Origin: an uncultured Flavobacteriaceae bacterium
GTDB taxonomy: Bacteria; Bacteroidota; Bacteroidia; Flavobacteriales; Flavobacteriaceae
DNA length: 64,000 bases
Direction of reading: 5' to 3'
Assembly: GCA_947494205.1 (NCBI GenBank)
Contig: CANLUH010000019.1
Coordinates: forward strand, 20,942-84,941
Below the pieces are notes generated by a model, which was not told the DNA's origin, searched no databases, and saw only the letters and a list, made by a program, of their open reading frames with translations. Within the stretch, counting starts at the first letter, position 1. The number at the start of each line of letters is the position of its first letter. Of the stretch, positions 17,507-26,123 are shown piece after piece. The position numbers and the translations under genes were made by a program.

Positions 17507-18439
17507 TTAATTCTCTTTATTTAGTTTTTTATTTAGTTTAGCTTCTTTCATAGCTTCACCAATTTCATTACTTGCTGCAAAACTAGCAACCATATCGTTA
17601 AGCATATTACTTCCCGCTTGTGGCGAGTTAGGTAACAGTATTAAATTGCTATTAGTTTCGCTACCAATGGCTTGTAACGTATCATAATGTTGTGTTACTA
17701 CAATTAAAGCAGAAGCTTCTTGAGAGTTAATACCAACTTTATTTAATACCTCTACAGACTCTTCCAATCCACGAGCAATTTCGCGACGTTGATCTGCAAT
17801 ACCTTGTCCTTGTAAACGCTTACTTTCTGCTTCAGCTTTTGCTTTTTCTACAATTAAAATACGTTGCGCATCACCTTCATACTGTGCAGCCGTTTTTTCT
17901 CTATCTGCAGCATTAATTCTGTTCATCGCCTCTTTTACTTGAGCATCTGGATCAATATCTGTTACTAAAGTTTTAATAATATCGTAACCGTAGTCTAACA
18001 TGGCTTCATTAAGCTCAGATTTTACAGCAATAGCAATATCATCTTTCTTTAAAAATACATCATCAAGAATCATTTTTGGTACTTCGGCACGTACAACATC
18101 AAATACATAAGACGTAATTTGATCATGCGGATAATCTAATTTATAAAAAGCATCTTCAACCTTCATTTTTATTACTTTATACTGTACAGATACTTTTAAA
18201 CGTACAAATACATCATCTTTAGTCTTCGTTTCTATGATAACATCTAATTGTTGAATTTTTAAACTTAAACGACCAGCAATTCTGTCTACTATAGGAATTT
18301 TAAACTGTAATCCAGATTGACGAATACTTTGAAATTTACCGAAACGTTCTATAACGGCTGCAGACTGCTGTTTAACAGTGAATATTGAAGAGATTATAAT
18401 TATCAATACAATAAATACAATTGGAATAATAAATAACAT
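17507..18439 (-). CDS. SPFH/band-7 (stomatin-like, QmcA-type) membrane protein
   Basis: 310 aa: one N-terminal transmembrane helix (LFIIPIVFIVLIIIISSIF), then the SPFH domain (QQSAAVIERFGKFQSIRQSGLQFKIPI, about 25-200). A coiled-coil stretch follows (AADREKTAAQYEGDAQRIL...), and the conserved tail contains VVTQHYDTLQAIG. Stomatins form large membrane rings that organise microdomains and often associate with proteases; here the NfeD-type partner is not adjacent. Confidence 0.9.
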   Translation of the reverse strand: MLFIIPIVFIVLIIIISSIFTVKQQSAAVIERFGKFQSIRQSGLQFKIPIVDRIAGRLSLKIQQLDVIIETKTKDDVFVRLKVSVQYKVIKMKVEDAFYKLDYPHDQITSYVFDVVRAEVPKMILDDVFLKKDDIAIAVKSELNEAMLDYGYDIIKTLVTDIDPDAQVKEAMNRINAADREKTAAQYEGDAQRILIVEKAKAEAESKRLQGQGIADQRREIARGLEESVEVLNKVGINSQEASALIVVTQHYDTLQAIGSETNSNLILLPNSPQAGSNMLNDMVASFAASNEIGEAMKEAKLNKKLNKEN

Positions 18440-18485
18440 ATAATTTTTTTTAAATGGTTAGAAAATATTGATTACTAAATTAAGT

Positions 18486-18493
18486 TATATTTG
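18486..18493 (+). promoter_or_regulatory. Probable -7 element of the following beta-barrel gene
   Basis: TATATTTG matches TAnnTTTG about 22 bases before the ATG. The closest TTG (18468) is only 15 bases upstream, shorter than usual, so the -33 box is uncertain. Confidence 0.35.
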
Positions 18494-18515
18494 CGCACTA
18501 TATACTTAATTTAAT

Positions 18516-19199
18516 ATGAAAAAAATACAATTTATCTTATTAGTAGCTCTAACACTAGGTTTTGTTACAAATTCTTTTGCACAACCTAAAAATTATCAAA
18601 TAAAAAATGGTTTTGGCATCTCTGGAGGTATTACACAATATGAGATAATAACCGATAATTTTGAAACGACTAAAGGAGAAGGCTGGATAGGAGGAATGTC
18701 TGCTACTGTATTGTTGCCACACAGGTGGTACGGTGTAAGTTACGGTATGCAACTATCTGAAAGTACATTTGGTATTATGGGACGTTTAAATACTACAGAT
18801 GTAACAGCCCAAGAAATAGAATACAAAGTATTTAAAGCACAATTAGCATTTTTATTTCACATAAAACTAGTAGAAGATTTTATTACACTAGATGCTGGTC
18901 CGGTTTTACAATACAATAGTAAATTAGAACTTACTGATGATATGCAGGAAGATTATTTTTTATTAGGTTATAATAATTTAAAAGCACAAGATATCTCAGA
19001 TATTTCTAATATAAACTTTAATGGAGCTATAGGTTTAAGTGCTGGATTTAGTCTTTTTAAAGTTAAAGCACAATACCTTTATGGCTTTACAAATATGTTT
19101 AGTAAACTAAACGACCAAGATTTAAATATTGGCGATAATAATTCCAAATTTAAAGGGACGCAATCTATGTTTGCGATTACAGCTATGATAACATTTTAA
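18516..19199 (+). CDS. Outer-membrane beta-barrel-like protein
   Basis: A signal peptide (MKKIQFILLVALTLGFVTNSFAQ) precedes about 200 residues of alternating amphipathic strands, such as GFGISGGITQYEI, WYGVSYGMQLSES, AQLAFLFHIKLV, GAIGLSAGFSLF and SMFAITAMITF. The C-terminal Phe is typical of outer-membrane barrels. It resembles small PorT/OmpW-sized barrels of Bacteroidota, but no specific family can be named. It is a single gene between the divergent stomatin-like gene and the M36 peptidase. Confidence 0.6.
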   Translation: MKKIQFILLVALTLGFVTNSFAQPKNYQIKNGFGISGGITQYEIITDNFETTKGEGWIGGMSATVLLPHRWYGVSYGMQLSESTFGIMGRLNTTDVTAQEIEYKVFKAQLAFLFHIKLVEDFITLDAGPVLQYNSKLELTDDMQEDYFLLGYNNLKAQDISDISNINFNGAIGLSAGFSLFKVKAQYLYGFTNMFSKLNDQDLNIGDNNSKFKGTQSMFAITAMITF

Positions 19200-19288
19200 C
19201 TATTCTATTATAAATTAATGGCTTAAAGTAGGGTTTTGTTGCGTAATGTTGTTTATATTGATATGTATTAATATAAAATATAACCAAA

Positions 19289-21127
19289 ATGAGACAAAAA
19301 CTACTTTTACTTTTTGCTTTATTTTTTAGCGTTTCACAGTTTATATCTGCTCAAATTAGTAGAGAAGATGTGGCTTTAGATTGGCTAATTAAAAACGAAG
19401 CAACGCTGGGAATTCAGCCCACACACGATTTCGAAATGCTTTTTAGTAGATCTGGGTTATCTGGAGATACTTTTCGTTACTACCAGATGCTAAATGGTGT
19501 ACAAGTTTATGATGCAGAAGTTACTATTCATGTTTCTAACAACGATGAGGTAACCTTTCATGCAAGTACTTACGACAAAACAGTTAGTGCTATAAACACA
19601 ACACCTTCTATTACATTAGATGAAGCGTTTGAGTTAGCTAAAACTAATTTAAATGTTGTGGCTTCAGACATTTTGCAAAATACTAATAAACTTTACGTTT
19701 ATAATAAGCAAGGAGAGACTAAACTTATCTACAGAGTTTACATCCATGCGTATTCTAAAACAGGAGCTTGGGAAGTAATGGTAGATGCACAAACAGGAGC
19801 CATTATTAGCTCTAAAGATATTGCTTACTATTACAAACACAAGCACGACACAGATAAGGATAAAGACAAGGATAAAAAGAAAAAAGAAGCAAAAGCAAAT
19901 TCTGAAGCTGCAGTAATGGCAACAGGAAGTGGTTTTATTTTCGATACCGATCCTTTAACAGCAACTACAAGTGCTTATGGAGGGCAATATGTAGATGGAA
20001 ATGATGCAACAAATGCAACATTAGACGCTGCAAGAACAGCTGTAACATTATTAGATATAGAACTTGCTGGAGGTAACTACAGATTAAGAGGTCCTTATAC
20101 TGAGATTGCTGAGTTAGATTCACCTAACAAAGGATTATTTATACAATCTAGCGATAACTTTGAATTTAACAGATTTGAAGATGGTTTTGAAGCTGTTAAT
20201 GTATACTACCATACAGATAAAAGTATGCGTTATATAAACAACGACTTAGGAATCTCTTTAGCACCACCACAAAACGGAGGTGTTATTCGTTTCGATCCTC
20301 ATGGAGCTGGTGGAGCAGATAACTCTTTTTATACTGCTGGAACATTAGTTTTTGGTGAAGGATGTGTAGATGATGGGGAAGATGCAGATGTTATTTTACA
20401 CGAATTAGGACACGGATTACACGATTGGATTACTAATGGAGGCTTATCTCAAGTAAACGGATTAAGTGAAGGTTCTGGAGATTACTGGGCAAACTCTTAC
20501 AAGAGAAACCTGGGACAATGGTCAACAGGAGATGCTGCTAGAAACTGGGTATTTGGCTGGGACGGTCATAACGTATGCTGGCCAGGACGATCTACTGTAT
20601 ATCCAAACCTTTTTCCAGGAGGACTTGGAGGTGGTATTCATGCAGAAGGACAAATCTGGGCGAGTTCATTAATGGAAATCTGGGAAATTATAGGACGCGA
20701 GCAAACAGATAAAGCCTTTTTAGAAGGATTAGGTATGACTAACGGTGGTACTAACCATGAACAAGCGGCAACAGCTGTTAGACAAGCTGCAATAGACATG
20801 GGATACACTTGTGTAGAAATAGATGCTATAACAGCTAGATTTGAAGCAAGAGGTTATACTTTACCAGCATATACATGTGTATTAAGTGTAGATGAATTTG
20901 CTGCAAGTAATATCTCTATTTATCCTAACCCTACAAACGGAACAATTACATTAAAAAACATTACACAAGAGTATGATGTTAATGTATATAATATGTTAGG
21001 ACAAAGTATGAAGCAACAAACAGTTAATAGTGCTTCTAAAACTATAGATGTTACAAACTTAGCTACAGGTACATACTTTATTAAATTTAAAGGATACGAT
21101 AAAGTATTAAAGTTTATAAAACTATAA
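19289..21127 (+). CDS. Secreted M36 (fungalysin-like) metallopeptidase with T9SS sorting domain
   Basis: 612 aa. Signal peptide, then an FTP/PepSY-like propeptide (about 45-180, with YRVYIHAYSKTGAWEVMVDAQTGAIISS), then a Lys/Asp-rich hinge (KHKHDTDKDKDKDKKKKE). The catalytic domain has the zinc site HELGHGLHDW near residue 370 and the downstream ligand region LSEGSGDYWANS about 22 residues later. The last 75 residues are a type-A T9SS sorting domain (ISIYPNPTNGTITL ... GTYFIKF). The mature enzyme is predicted to be secreted across the outer membrane and to degrade extracellular protein. Confidence 0.93.
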   Translation: MRQKLLLLFALFFSVSQFISAQISREDVALDWLIKNEATLGIQPTHDFEMLFSRSGLSGDTFRYYQMLNGVQVYDAEVTIHVSNNDEVTFHASTYDKTVSAINTTPSITLDEAFELAKTNLNVVASDILQNTNKLYVYNKQGETKLIYRVYIHAYSKTGAWEVMVDAQTGAIISSKDIAYYYKHKHDTDKDKDKDKKKKEAKANSEAAVMATGSGFIFDTDPLTATTSAYGGQYVDGNDATNATLDAARTAVTLLDIELAGGNYRLRGPYTEIAELDSPNKGLFIQSSDNFEFNRFEDGFEAVNVYYHTDKSMRYINNDLGISLAPPQNGGVIRFDPHGAGGADNSFYTAGTLVFGEGCVDDGEDADVILHELGHGLHDWITNGGLSQVNGLSEGSGDYWANSYKRNLGQWSTGDAARNWVFGWDGHNVCWPGRSTVYPNLFPGGLGGGIHAEGQIWASSLMEIWEIIGREQTDKAFLEGLGMTNGGTNHEQAATAVRQAAIDMGYTCVEIDAITARFEARGYTLPAYTCVLSVDEFAASNISIYPNPTNGTITLKNITQEYDVNVYNMLGQSMKQQTVNSASKTIDVTNLATGTYFIKFKGYDKVLKFIKL

Positions 21128-21153
21128 TGTTTTAAGTATTTTTATTAAACATA

Positions 21154-21181
21154 AAAAGAGCGACCATTTGGTCGCTCTTTT
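21154..21181. terminator. Bidirectional terminator between M36 peptidase and gltX
   Basis: AAAAGAGCGACC / GGTCGCTCTTTT perfect 12-base stem with a four-base loop, A-run on one side and T-run on the other, between convergent genes. Confidence 0.92.
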
Positions 21182-21203
21182 GTTTTATATAGAATTTCTT
21201 TTC

Positions 21204-22715
21204 TTATAAAGAATTAACTACTTTTTCTATACGTTTAATCGTTTCGTTTTTACCAATCATATACATAATATCAAAAACGTCTGGACCTTGTAAAGCACCA
21301 ACTAAAGCCAAGCGTAAAGGCATCATAACTTTACCAAAACCAATTTCGTTTTCTGTAATCCAACCCTTAACTTCTTTTTGAAGCGATTCTACTTCAAAAT
21401 CATTAACATTAGATATAATAGTTATTAAAGTAGACATTAAGTCCTTAGTCCCCTCTTTAAATGCTTTTTTAGAGGCTTTTTCATCATAATTTTCTGGAGC
21501 AATAAAGAAGTAGCTACTTAGTTGCCAAAAATCGCTTATAAACGTTGCACGTTCTTTTATTAAACCAATAACCATAGCAATATAATTAACATCTATCTCT
21601 GCCAATTCAGACTGCTGTGTTTTAAAAGCTTCGGCTAAATCATCATTATTTTGTTCTTGCATGTAATGGTGATTAAACCATTTTATTTTATCTGGATCAA
21701 AACGCGCTCCAGCTTTATTAACACGCTCTAAATCGAAAGCAGTAATTAATTCATCTAAGCTAAAAAGTTCTTGTTCTGTACCTGGATTCCATCCTAAGAA
21801 TGCTAGAAAGTTAACAACAGCATCTGCAAAATAACCTTCTTCTTTATAACCAGAAGAAGTTGCATTATCTTTAGGATCTTTCCATTCTAAAGGAAATACA
21901 GGAAAGCCTAACTTATCACCATCACGCTTACTTAATTTCCCTTTTCCTGTAGGCTTTAAAATTAATGGTAAGTGTGCAAATTCTGGAGCTTCCCAACCAA
22001 AAGCAGTGTATAATTGTATATGTAAAGCTAAAGACGGTAACCATTCTTCCCCACGAATAACGTGAGAAATTTCCATTAAATGATCATCTACAATATTAGC
22101 TAAATGATACGTTGGCATACCATCACTTTTAAAGAGTACTTTATCATCTAAAATGTTAGTATCTATTTTAATATCGCCACGAATACTGTCTTTAAGATGT
22201 AATGTTTCATCTTGAGGAGATTTAAAACGAATAACATAATGGTCTCCATTATCTAATTTAGCCTGAGTGTCTTCAGTAGAAAGAGACAAAGAATTTTTAA
22301 GTTTTAGCCTATTATGCCAGTTATAGATAAATGTTTTACCTTTTGCTTCGTGATCCTTTCTATGAAAATCTAACTCATCCGAAGTATCAAAAGCATAATA
22401 TGCATTTCCCGAAGCAATTAATTTATCGGCATATTGTTTGTACAAATGCTTACGCTCGCTTTGTCTGTAAGGACCAAAGGTTTCGTTTTTACCTGGACCT
22501 TCATCAAAAGGAATATTACACCAGTTTAAAGCATCTATTATATAATTTTCAGCACCTTCTACATAACGATTTTGATCAGTATCTTCTATTCTTAGAATAA
22601 AAGTACCATTATGTTTTTTAGCAAATAAATAGTTGAAAAGTGCTGTACGAACTCCTCCAATATGTAAAGGTCCTGTAGGACTTGGTGCAAAACGCACCCT
22701 AACATTTTTAGACAT
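21204..22715 (-). CDS. gltX: Glutamyl-tRNA synthetase
   Basis: Charges tRNA-Glu. The start is placed at MSKNVRVRFAPSPTGPLHIGG; the upstream in-frame Met would add eight residues overlapping the -7 promoter box. Class I signatures: HIGG (H18) and KLSKR (about 258-262). About 503 aa, the normal length. The presence of both gltX and glnS means no GatCAB route is needed for Gln-tRNA. Confidence 0.96.
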   Translation of the reverse strand: MSKNVRVRFAPSPTGPLHIGGVRTALFNYLFAKKHNGTFILRIEDTDQNRYVEGAENYIIDALNWCNIPFDEGPGKNETFGPYRQSERKHLYKQYADKLIASGNAYYAFDTSDELDFHRKDHEAKGKTFIYNWHNRLKLKNSLSLSTEDTQAKLDNGDHYVIRFKSPQDETLHLKDSIRGDIKIDTNILDDKVLFKSDGMPTYHLANIVDDHLMEISHVIRGEEWLPSLALHIQLYTAFGWEAPEFAHLPLILKPTGKGKLSKRDGDKLGFPVFPLEWKDPKDNATSSGYKEEGYFADAVVNFLAFLGWNPGTEQELFSLDELITAFDLERVNKAGARFDPDKIKWFNHHYMQEQNNDDLAEAFKTQQSELAEIDVNYIAMVIGLIKERATFISDFWQLSSYFFIAPENYDEKASKKAFKEGTKDLMSTLITIISNVNDFEVESLQKEVKGWITENEIGFGKVMMPLRLALVGALQGPDVFDIMYMIGKNETIKRIEKVVNSL

Positions 22716-22736
22716 TATCTCTGTTTTTAATAATTG

Positions 22737-22767
22737 CAAAGATACTTTGATATACTAATACAGCAAA
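22737..22767 (-). promoter_or_regulatory. Promoter of gltX
   Basis: Minus strand: TTTG (22767-22764), a 19-base spacer, TATCTTTG (22744-22737), an exact Bacteroidota consensus promoter. It also argues against the longer gltX start, which would lie inside the -7 box. Confidence 0.8.
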
Positions 22768-22918
22768 AGGAAAAGGAAAAGAATGAAAAGCGTAATAAAA
22801 GGAATTTTTTAAGCCTACAAAGTTGTTATGTAAAACAATTAATTTTAGTAAAACATTATTTGTTTAAGAAACGTTATAATTTAATTTTTATACATTAGTA
22901 ATGATAAAATGAAAAAAA

Positions 22919-22959
22919 GCACTGAATTGTAGTAACTCCTAAATACCACAAACAGTGCT
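22919..22959. other. Hairpin in the gltX / TPR-HTH intergenic region
   Basis: AGCACTG and CAGTGCT form a 7-base stem around a 27-base loop. The roughly 400-base gap otherwise holds only the gltX promoter and a pair of 14-base direct repeats. Confidence 0.45.
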
Positions 22960-23044
22960 CAGTTATCGAATATTAACTTATAAAAAGTTAGGGGCTATTC
23001 TTACTGGCGAATTTATAAAATGACTTACATAAAGTGTGATTTTT

Positions 23045-23101
23045 AAGGTCATCATAACGTTAGCACGCATTAAAAAAGAGATAACAAAAGGTCATCATAA
23101 C
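23045..23101 (+). promoter_or_regulatory. Direct repeats upstream of the TPR-HTH regulator gene
   Basis: AAGGTCATCATAAC occurs at 23045-23058 and 23088-23101, 43 bases apart (about four helical turns), 43 bases before the regulator's ATG. This looks like a two-site operator, possibly for autoregulation. Confidence 0.45.
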
Positions 23102-23143
23102 ACGATAACGTATAGTCTAATATTTAACTGTAAATAATTGATA

Positions 23144-24877
23144 ATGAGTATTAAAACCCTAAATTTATTACTGATTTTACTATATATTAATGTCACTTTT
23201 AGTCAAAATATCGAAAAAGATTCTATACAAGTAGAAATTGATAGTTTGATCAAAAAGTATAATTATAAAAGATCTAAAGAAGCGTTTAATGTATATCAAT
23301 ATTTATTAAAAAAGTCCAAAGAAATAAATTATGAAAAAGGGCTTTTACAAACGTATACTAATTTAGTAAGCTACCATGGTTGGGAAAAAAACTTAGATAG
23401 TGTTTTACACTATTCTAATTTGTCTAGTAAAATTGAAATGACAGAGGAGAATAGAAGATTAAAACTTATGTCCTTAAATGGAGAAGGCCAGATTTTCGAT
23501 TTCTATTTTGGCTTAACAGAACGAGCATTAGAAAGCTATATTGAATATTATAAACACTACGAAGCCAAAAATGAGAAAGATAAAAGAGAATTATATACAT
23601 TAAAATACGCATTAGCAAATAGTTATTTATCAAAAAAGCAATACGACAAAACAATAGAAATACTTAATAATTGTTTAAAAGATAGTACCTATTTACATAA
23701 TTCTCTTAAATACAGAATGCTAAGTTTGCTAGGTAATGTATATCAAGTTAAAAAGATGCCAGAAAAAAGCATACCACTTAACGAAAAAGCATTAAATATA
23801 GCCATAACAGATAAGGTTCCTTTACATTATATATTAGCAGCAAAACAATCTATTACTTACGATTATTACTTAGAAAAAGATTATAAAAAAGCATTAGACT
23901 CCTTGTTAGCAATAAAAGATAAACTTGCAAGTATAGTCCCACAAGCAGAATCTGTTAACTACGATTATCTATCTATATATTACGAAGGATTGGGCAATAC
24001 CAAAAAGGCTATATATTATCTTAATAAAACAATAGAAACAACACCTAGGTACAAAAAATTACCAGATTTATATAAAAGGTTGATAGAATATTATACTAAA
24101 ACAAACCAAAAAGAATTAATACTTAAAACTTATAAAGCAAAACAGAAAGTTATAGATAGCATACGTGGTATGGAACAAAAAGCTTTTATTAATTATTATG
24201 ATAATAGATTAAGTTTAATAGATTTAGAAAAAGCTCAAAAGAAATCCATATTAGAACATAAAATATTAGAAAATAAAAATGAAAAACAACAAGATTATAT
24301 TACCAAATTACTTGTATTTGCAGGATTTTTAATATTAGTTATAATATTAATAGTGCTTTACAAGAAGTACGATAAATCTGAAGAAAAAGTAAAACAGCTT
24401 GAAGAAAATAAAACAGAATTACTTAAAAACCATATTAAAGTAAGAGAGTCTGAATTATCAGCCCTAATAATAGCACACAATAATAAAAGAAACAAACTAG
24501 GAGAAATAAAAGAAACACTATCTGAAGCTATAAAAAACAATTCTAAAGACGCTATTTTAAAAAGTGAAAAAAAGTTATTTACATTTATAAAAAACTTTTC
24601 TGTAGACGACTTTTTTTCGAAACGAATCGAGTCTCAATATCCTGGTATTGTACATCAATTACAAAGTCGTCACGAGGAGCTATCTAGTACAGATATTAAA
24701 CATTGCATCTTTGTTAAATTAGGGCTTTCACTTAAAGAGTCGGCAGAGTTATTAAACGTTACAACTGGAACCGTAAAAACAGCTAGAAATAGAGCTAAAA
24801 CAAAAATAAAACTTCCAGAAGGGGTGTCTTTAAAAAGCTATTTAGATACTATAAAAATGGGAGATATTACTCTATAA
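23144..24877 (+). CDS. TPR-transmembrane-HTH (LuxR-like) regulator
   Basis: ATG preferred over a TTG six bases earlier. Signal peptide (MSIKTLNLLLILLYINVTFSQ), about 330 residues of TPR-like helical pairs (for example ALANSYLSKKQYDKTIEILNN), one transmembrane helix (FAGFLILVIILIVLYKKY, near 390), a coiled coil, then a C-terminal helix-turn-helix (LGLSLKESAELLNVTTGTVKTARNRAK). This architecture places the TPRs in the periplasm and the DNA-binding domain in the cytoplasm, a one-component sensor. Same plan as the three AraC-type regulators at 53-62 kb but with a different HTH. Its end overlaps the convergent hydroxylase gene by 11 bases. Confidence 0.75.
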   Translation: MSIKTLNLLLILLYINVTFSQNIEKDSIQVEIDSLIKKYNYKRSKEAFNVYQYLLKKSKEINYEKGLLQTYTNLVSYHGWEKNLDSVLHYSNLSSKIEMTEENRRLKLMSLNGEGQIFDFYFGLTERALESYIEYYKHYEAKNEKDKRELYTLKYALANSYLSKKQYDKTIEILNNCLKDSTYLHNSLKYRMLSLLGNVYQVKKMPEKSIPLNEKALNIAITDKVPLHYILAAKQSITYDYYLEKDYKKALDSLLAIKDKLASIVPQAESVNYDYLSIYYEGLGNTKKAIYYLNKTIETTPRYKKLPDLYKRLIEYYTKTNQKELILKTYKAKQKVIDSIRGMEQKAFINYYDNRLSLIDLEKAQKKSILEHKILENKNEKQQDYITKLLVFAGFLILVIILIVLYKKYDKSEEKVKQLEENKTELLKNHIKVRESELSALIIAHNNKRNKLGEIKETLSEAIKNNSKDAILKSEKKLFTFIKNFSVDDFFSKRIESQYPGIVHQLQSRHEELSSTDIKHCIFVKLGLSLKESAELLNVTTGTVKTARNRAKTKIKLPEGVSLKSYLDTIKMGDITL

Positions 24878-25910
24878 CCATAGCTTTTGGCACCCGTTTA
24901 TTCATTACAAAAAACCAAAGTGGAGGCACTAAAGCTAAAACCATAGACGTAGGATAACCATAAGGCATTTGTGGGCTTTCGTCATGACAATCTAAAACCT
25001 GATATTTTTTAGAAGATTTATAATGGTGATCACTATGTCTAGTTAATTCATATAAAACAATGCGCCCTACAACATGATTAGAATTCCAAGAATGCATTTC
25101 TTTAACACGCTCGTAACGTCCAGAATTGGTTTTATGCCTTAATAAACCATAATGCTCAATATAGTTTACAGTTTCTAAAAGAATAAAACCACCAATACCA
25201 GAGAAAACAGCAAATAAAAGCCCTGTTGTTCCAAAAATTAAAAATACAGTAATTAAATACAGGCTTTGGAAAACAGTAAACCAAAACATATCATTATTTA
25301 CACTTAAAAAGTGTTCTTTTTTGGTTTTTAATAACTTTTTCTGAATTGTCCAAGCATTAAAATATTGGCGTAGTGTTGAGGTTAACCAAAATGAATAAAC
25401 CGTTTGGTTATAACGTGCAGTTGCAGGATCTTCGGGTGTGGCAGCATGTAGATGATGCCCGAAATTATGCTCTATATAAAAGTGCATATAAAAAGAAGGT
25501 AATAATAAAGCCTTGCCAATAAAACGCTCCTTAGTTTGTTGTCTGTGGCCCAACTCGTGAGCCACATTTATACCGTTAGTACCTAAAACAATACCTAGAG
25601 AAAAGGTTAAACCAACAAGTTCATAAGTAGATAATTGCTGTGTAGATACAATAGTTAAACACAATACAACTAAACCAAAAACAATTGGTAAATTTAAATA
25701 CAATAACCAATCGAAGACTTTACGTTTTAGTTTAGTTTCAACAGTTTCTGCATCTAAATTATTAGTATCTATAGGTAACAAAACCTCTAAAATAGGAATC
25801 ATTCCAAAAGCATACACAGGCGTTAAAAAGCTATAAATACCTTTAAAATATAAACCTATAAAAGCCGTTAAAGGAATAGTAAAAGCAGCGATGTATTTTA
25901 AATCTTTCAT
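24867..25910 (-). CDS. AlkB-type membrane alkane/fatty-acid hydroxylase
   Basis: 347-aa integral membrane non-heme diiron monooxygenase. All histidine boxes of the alkane 1-monooxygenase group are seen in order: HELGH, EHNFGHH, NYIEHYGL and LTRHSDHH. It would hydroxylate a terminal methyl group of an alkane or related hydrocarbon using rubredoxin electrons; rubredoxin and rubredoxin reductase are not nearby, so the substrate and electron donor are unknown. Convergent with the TPR-HTH gene, overlapping its last 11 bases. Confidence 0.9.
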   Translation of the reverse strand: MKDLKYIAAFTIPLTAFIGLYFKGIYSFLTPVYAFGMIPILEVLLPIDTNNLDAETVETKLKRKVFDWLLYLNLPIVFGLVVLCLTIVSTQQLSTYELVGLTFSLGIVLGTNGINVAHELGHRQQTKERFIGKALLLPSFYMHFYIEHNFGHHLHAATPEDPATARYNQTVYSFWLTSTLRQYFNAWTIQKKLLKTKKEHFLSVNNDMFWFTVFQSLYLITVFLIFGTTGLLFAVFSGIGGFILLETVNYIEHYGLLRHKTNSGRYERVKEMHSWNSNHVVGRIVLYELTRHSDHHYKSSKKYQVLDCHDESPQMPYGYPTSMVLALVPPLWFFVMNKRVPKAMVIE

Positions 25911-26123
25911 TAAAAAAAAATCTTTTTGCTCTAGAGAAAGGGATTGTTTTTATGTCTTTAGCTTCATTTAAAGCTGAAACACAGTTAAAACCACTAGAAA
26001 TTAACTTAGTTTTATCAAATTTAGTCAATTAAGGATAAAAATAAAATTGTAATTTAGTAGATAAAATCGTTTTCAATGCTAGATTTTTAGCGGTTTTTGT
26101 AAATACCTAATACCAGATTGTAA

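Noticed and set aside
22716..22739. Eight-residue longer start of glutamyl-tRNA synthetase
   Set aside because: Its first codons overlap the -7 box of a consensus promoter; the ATG at 22715 begins the conserved N terminus directly.
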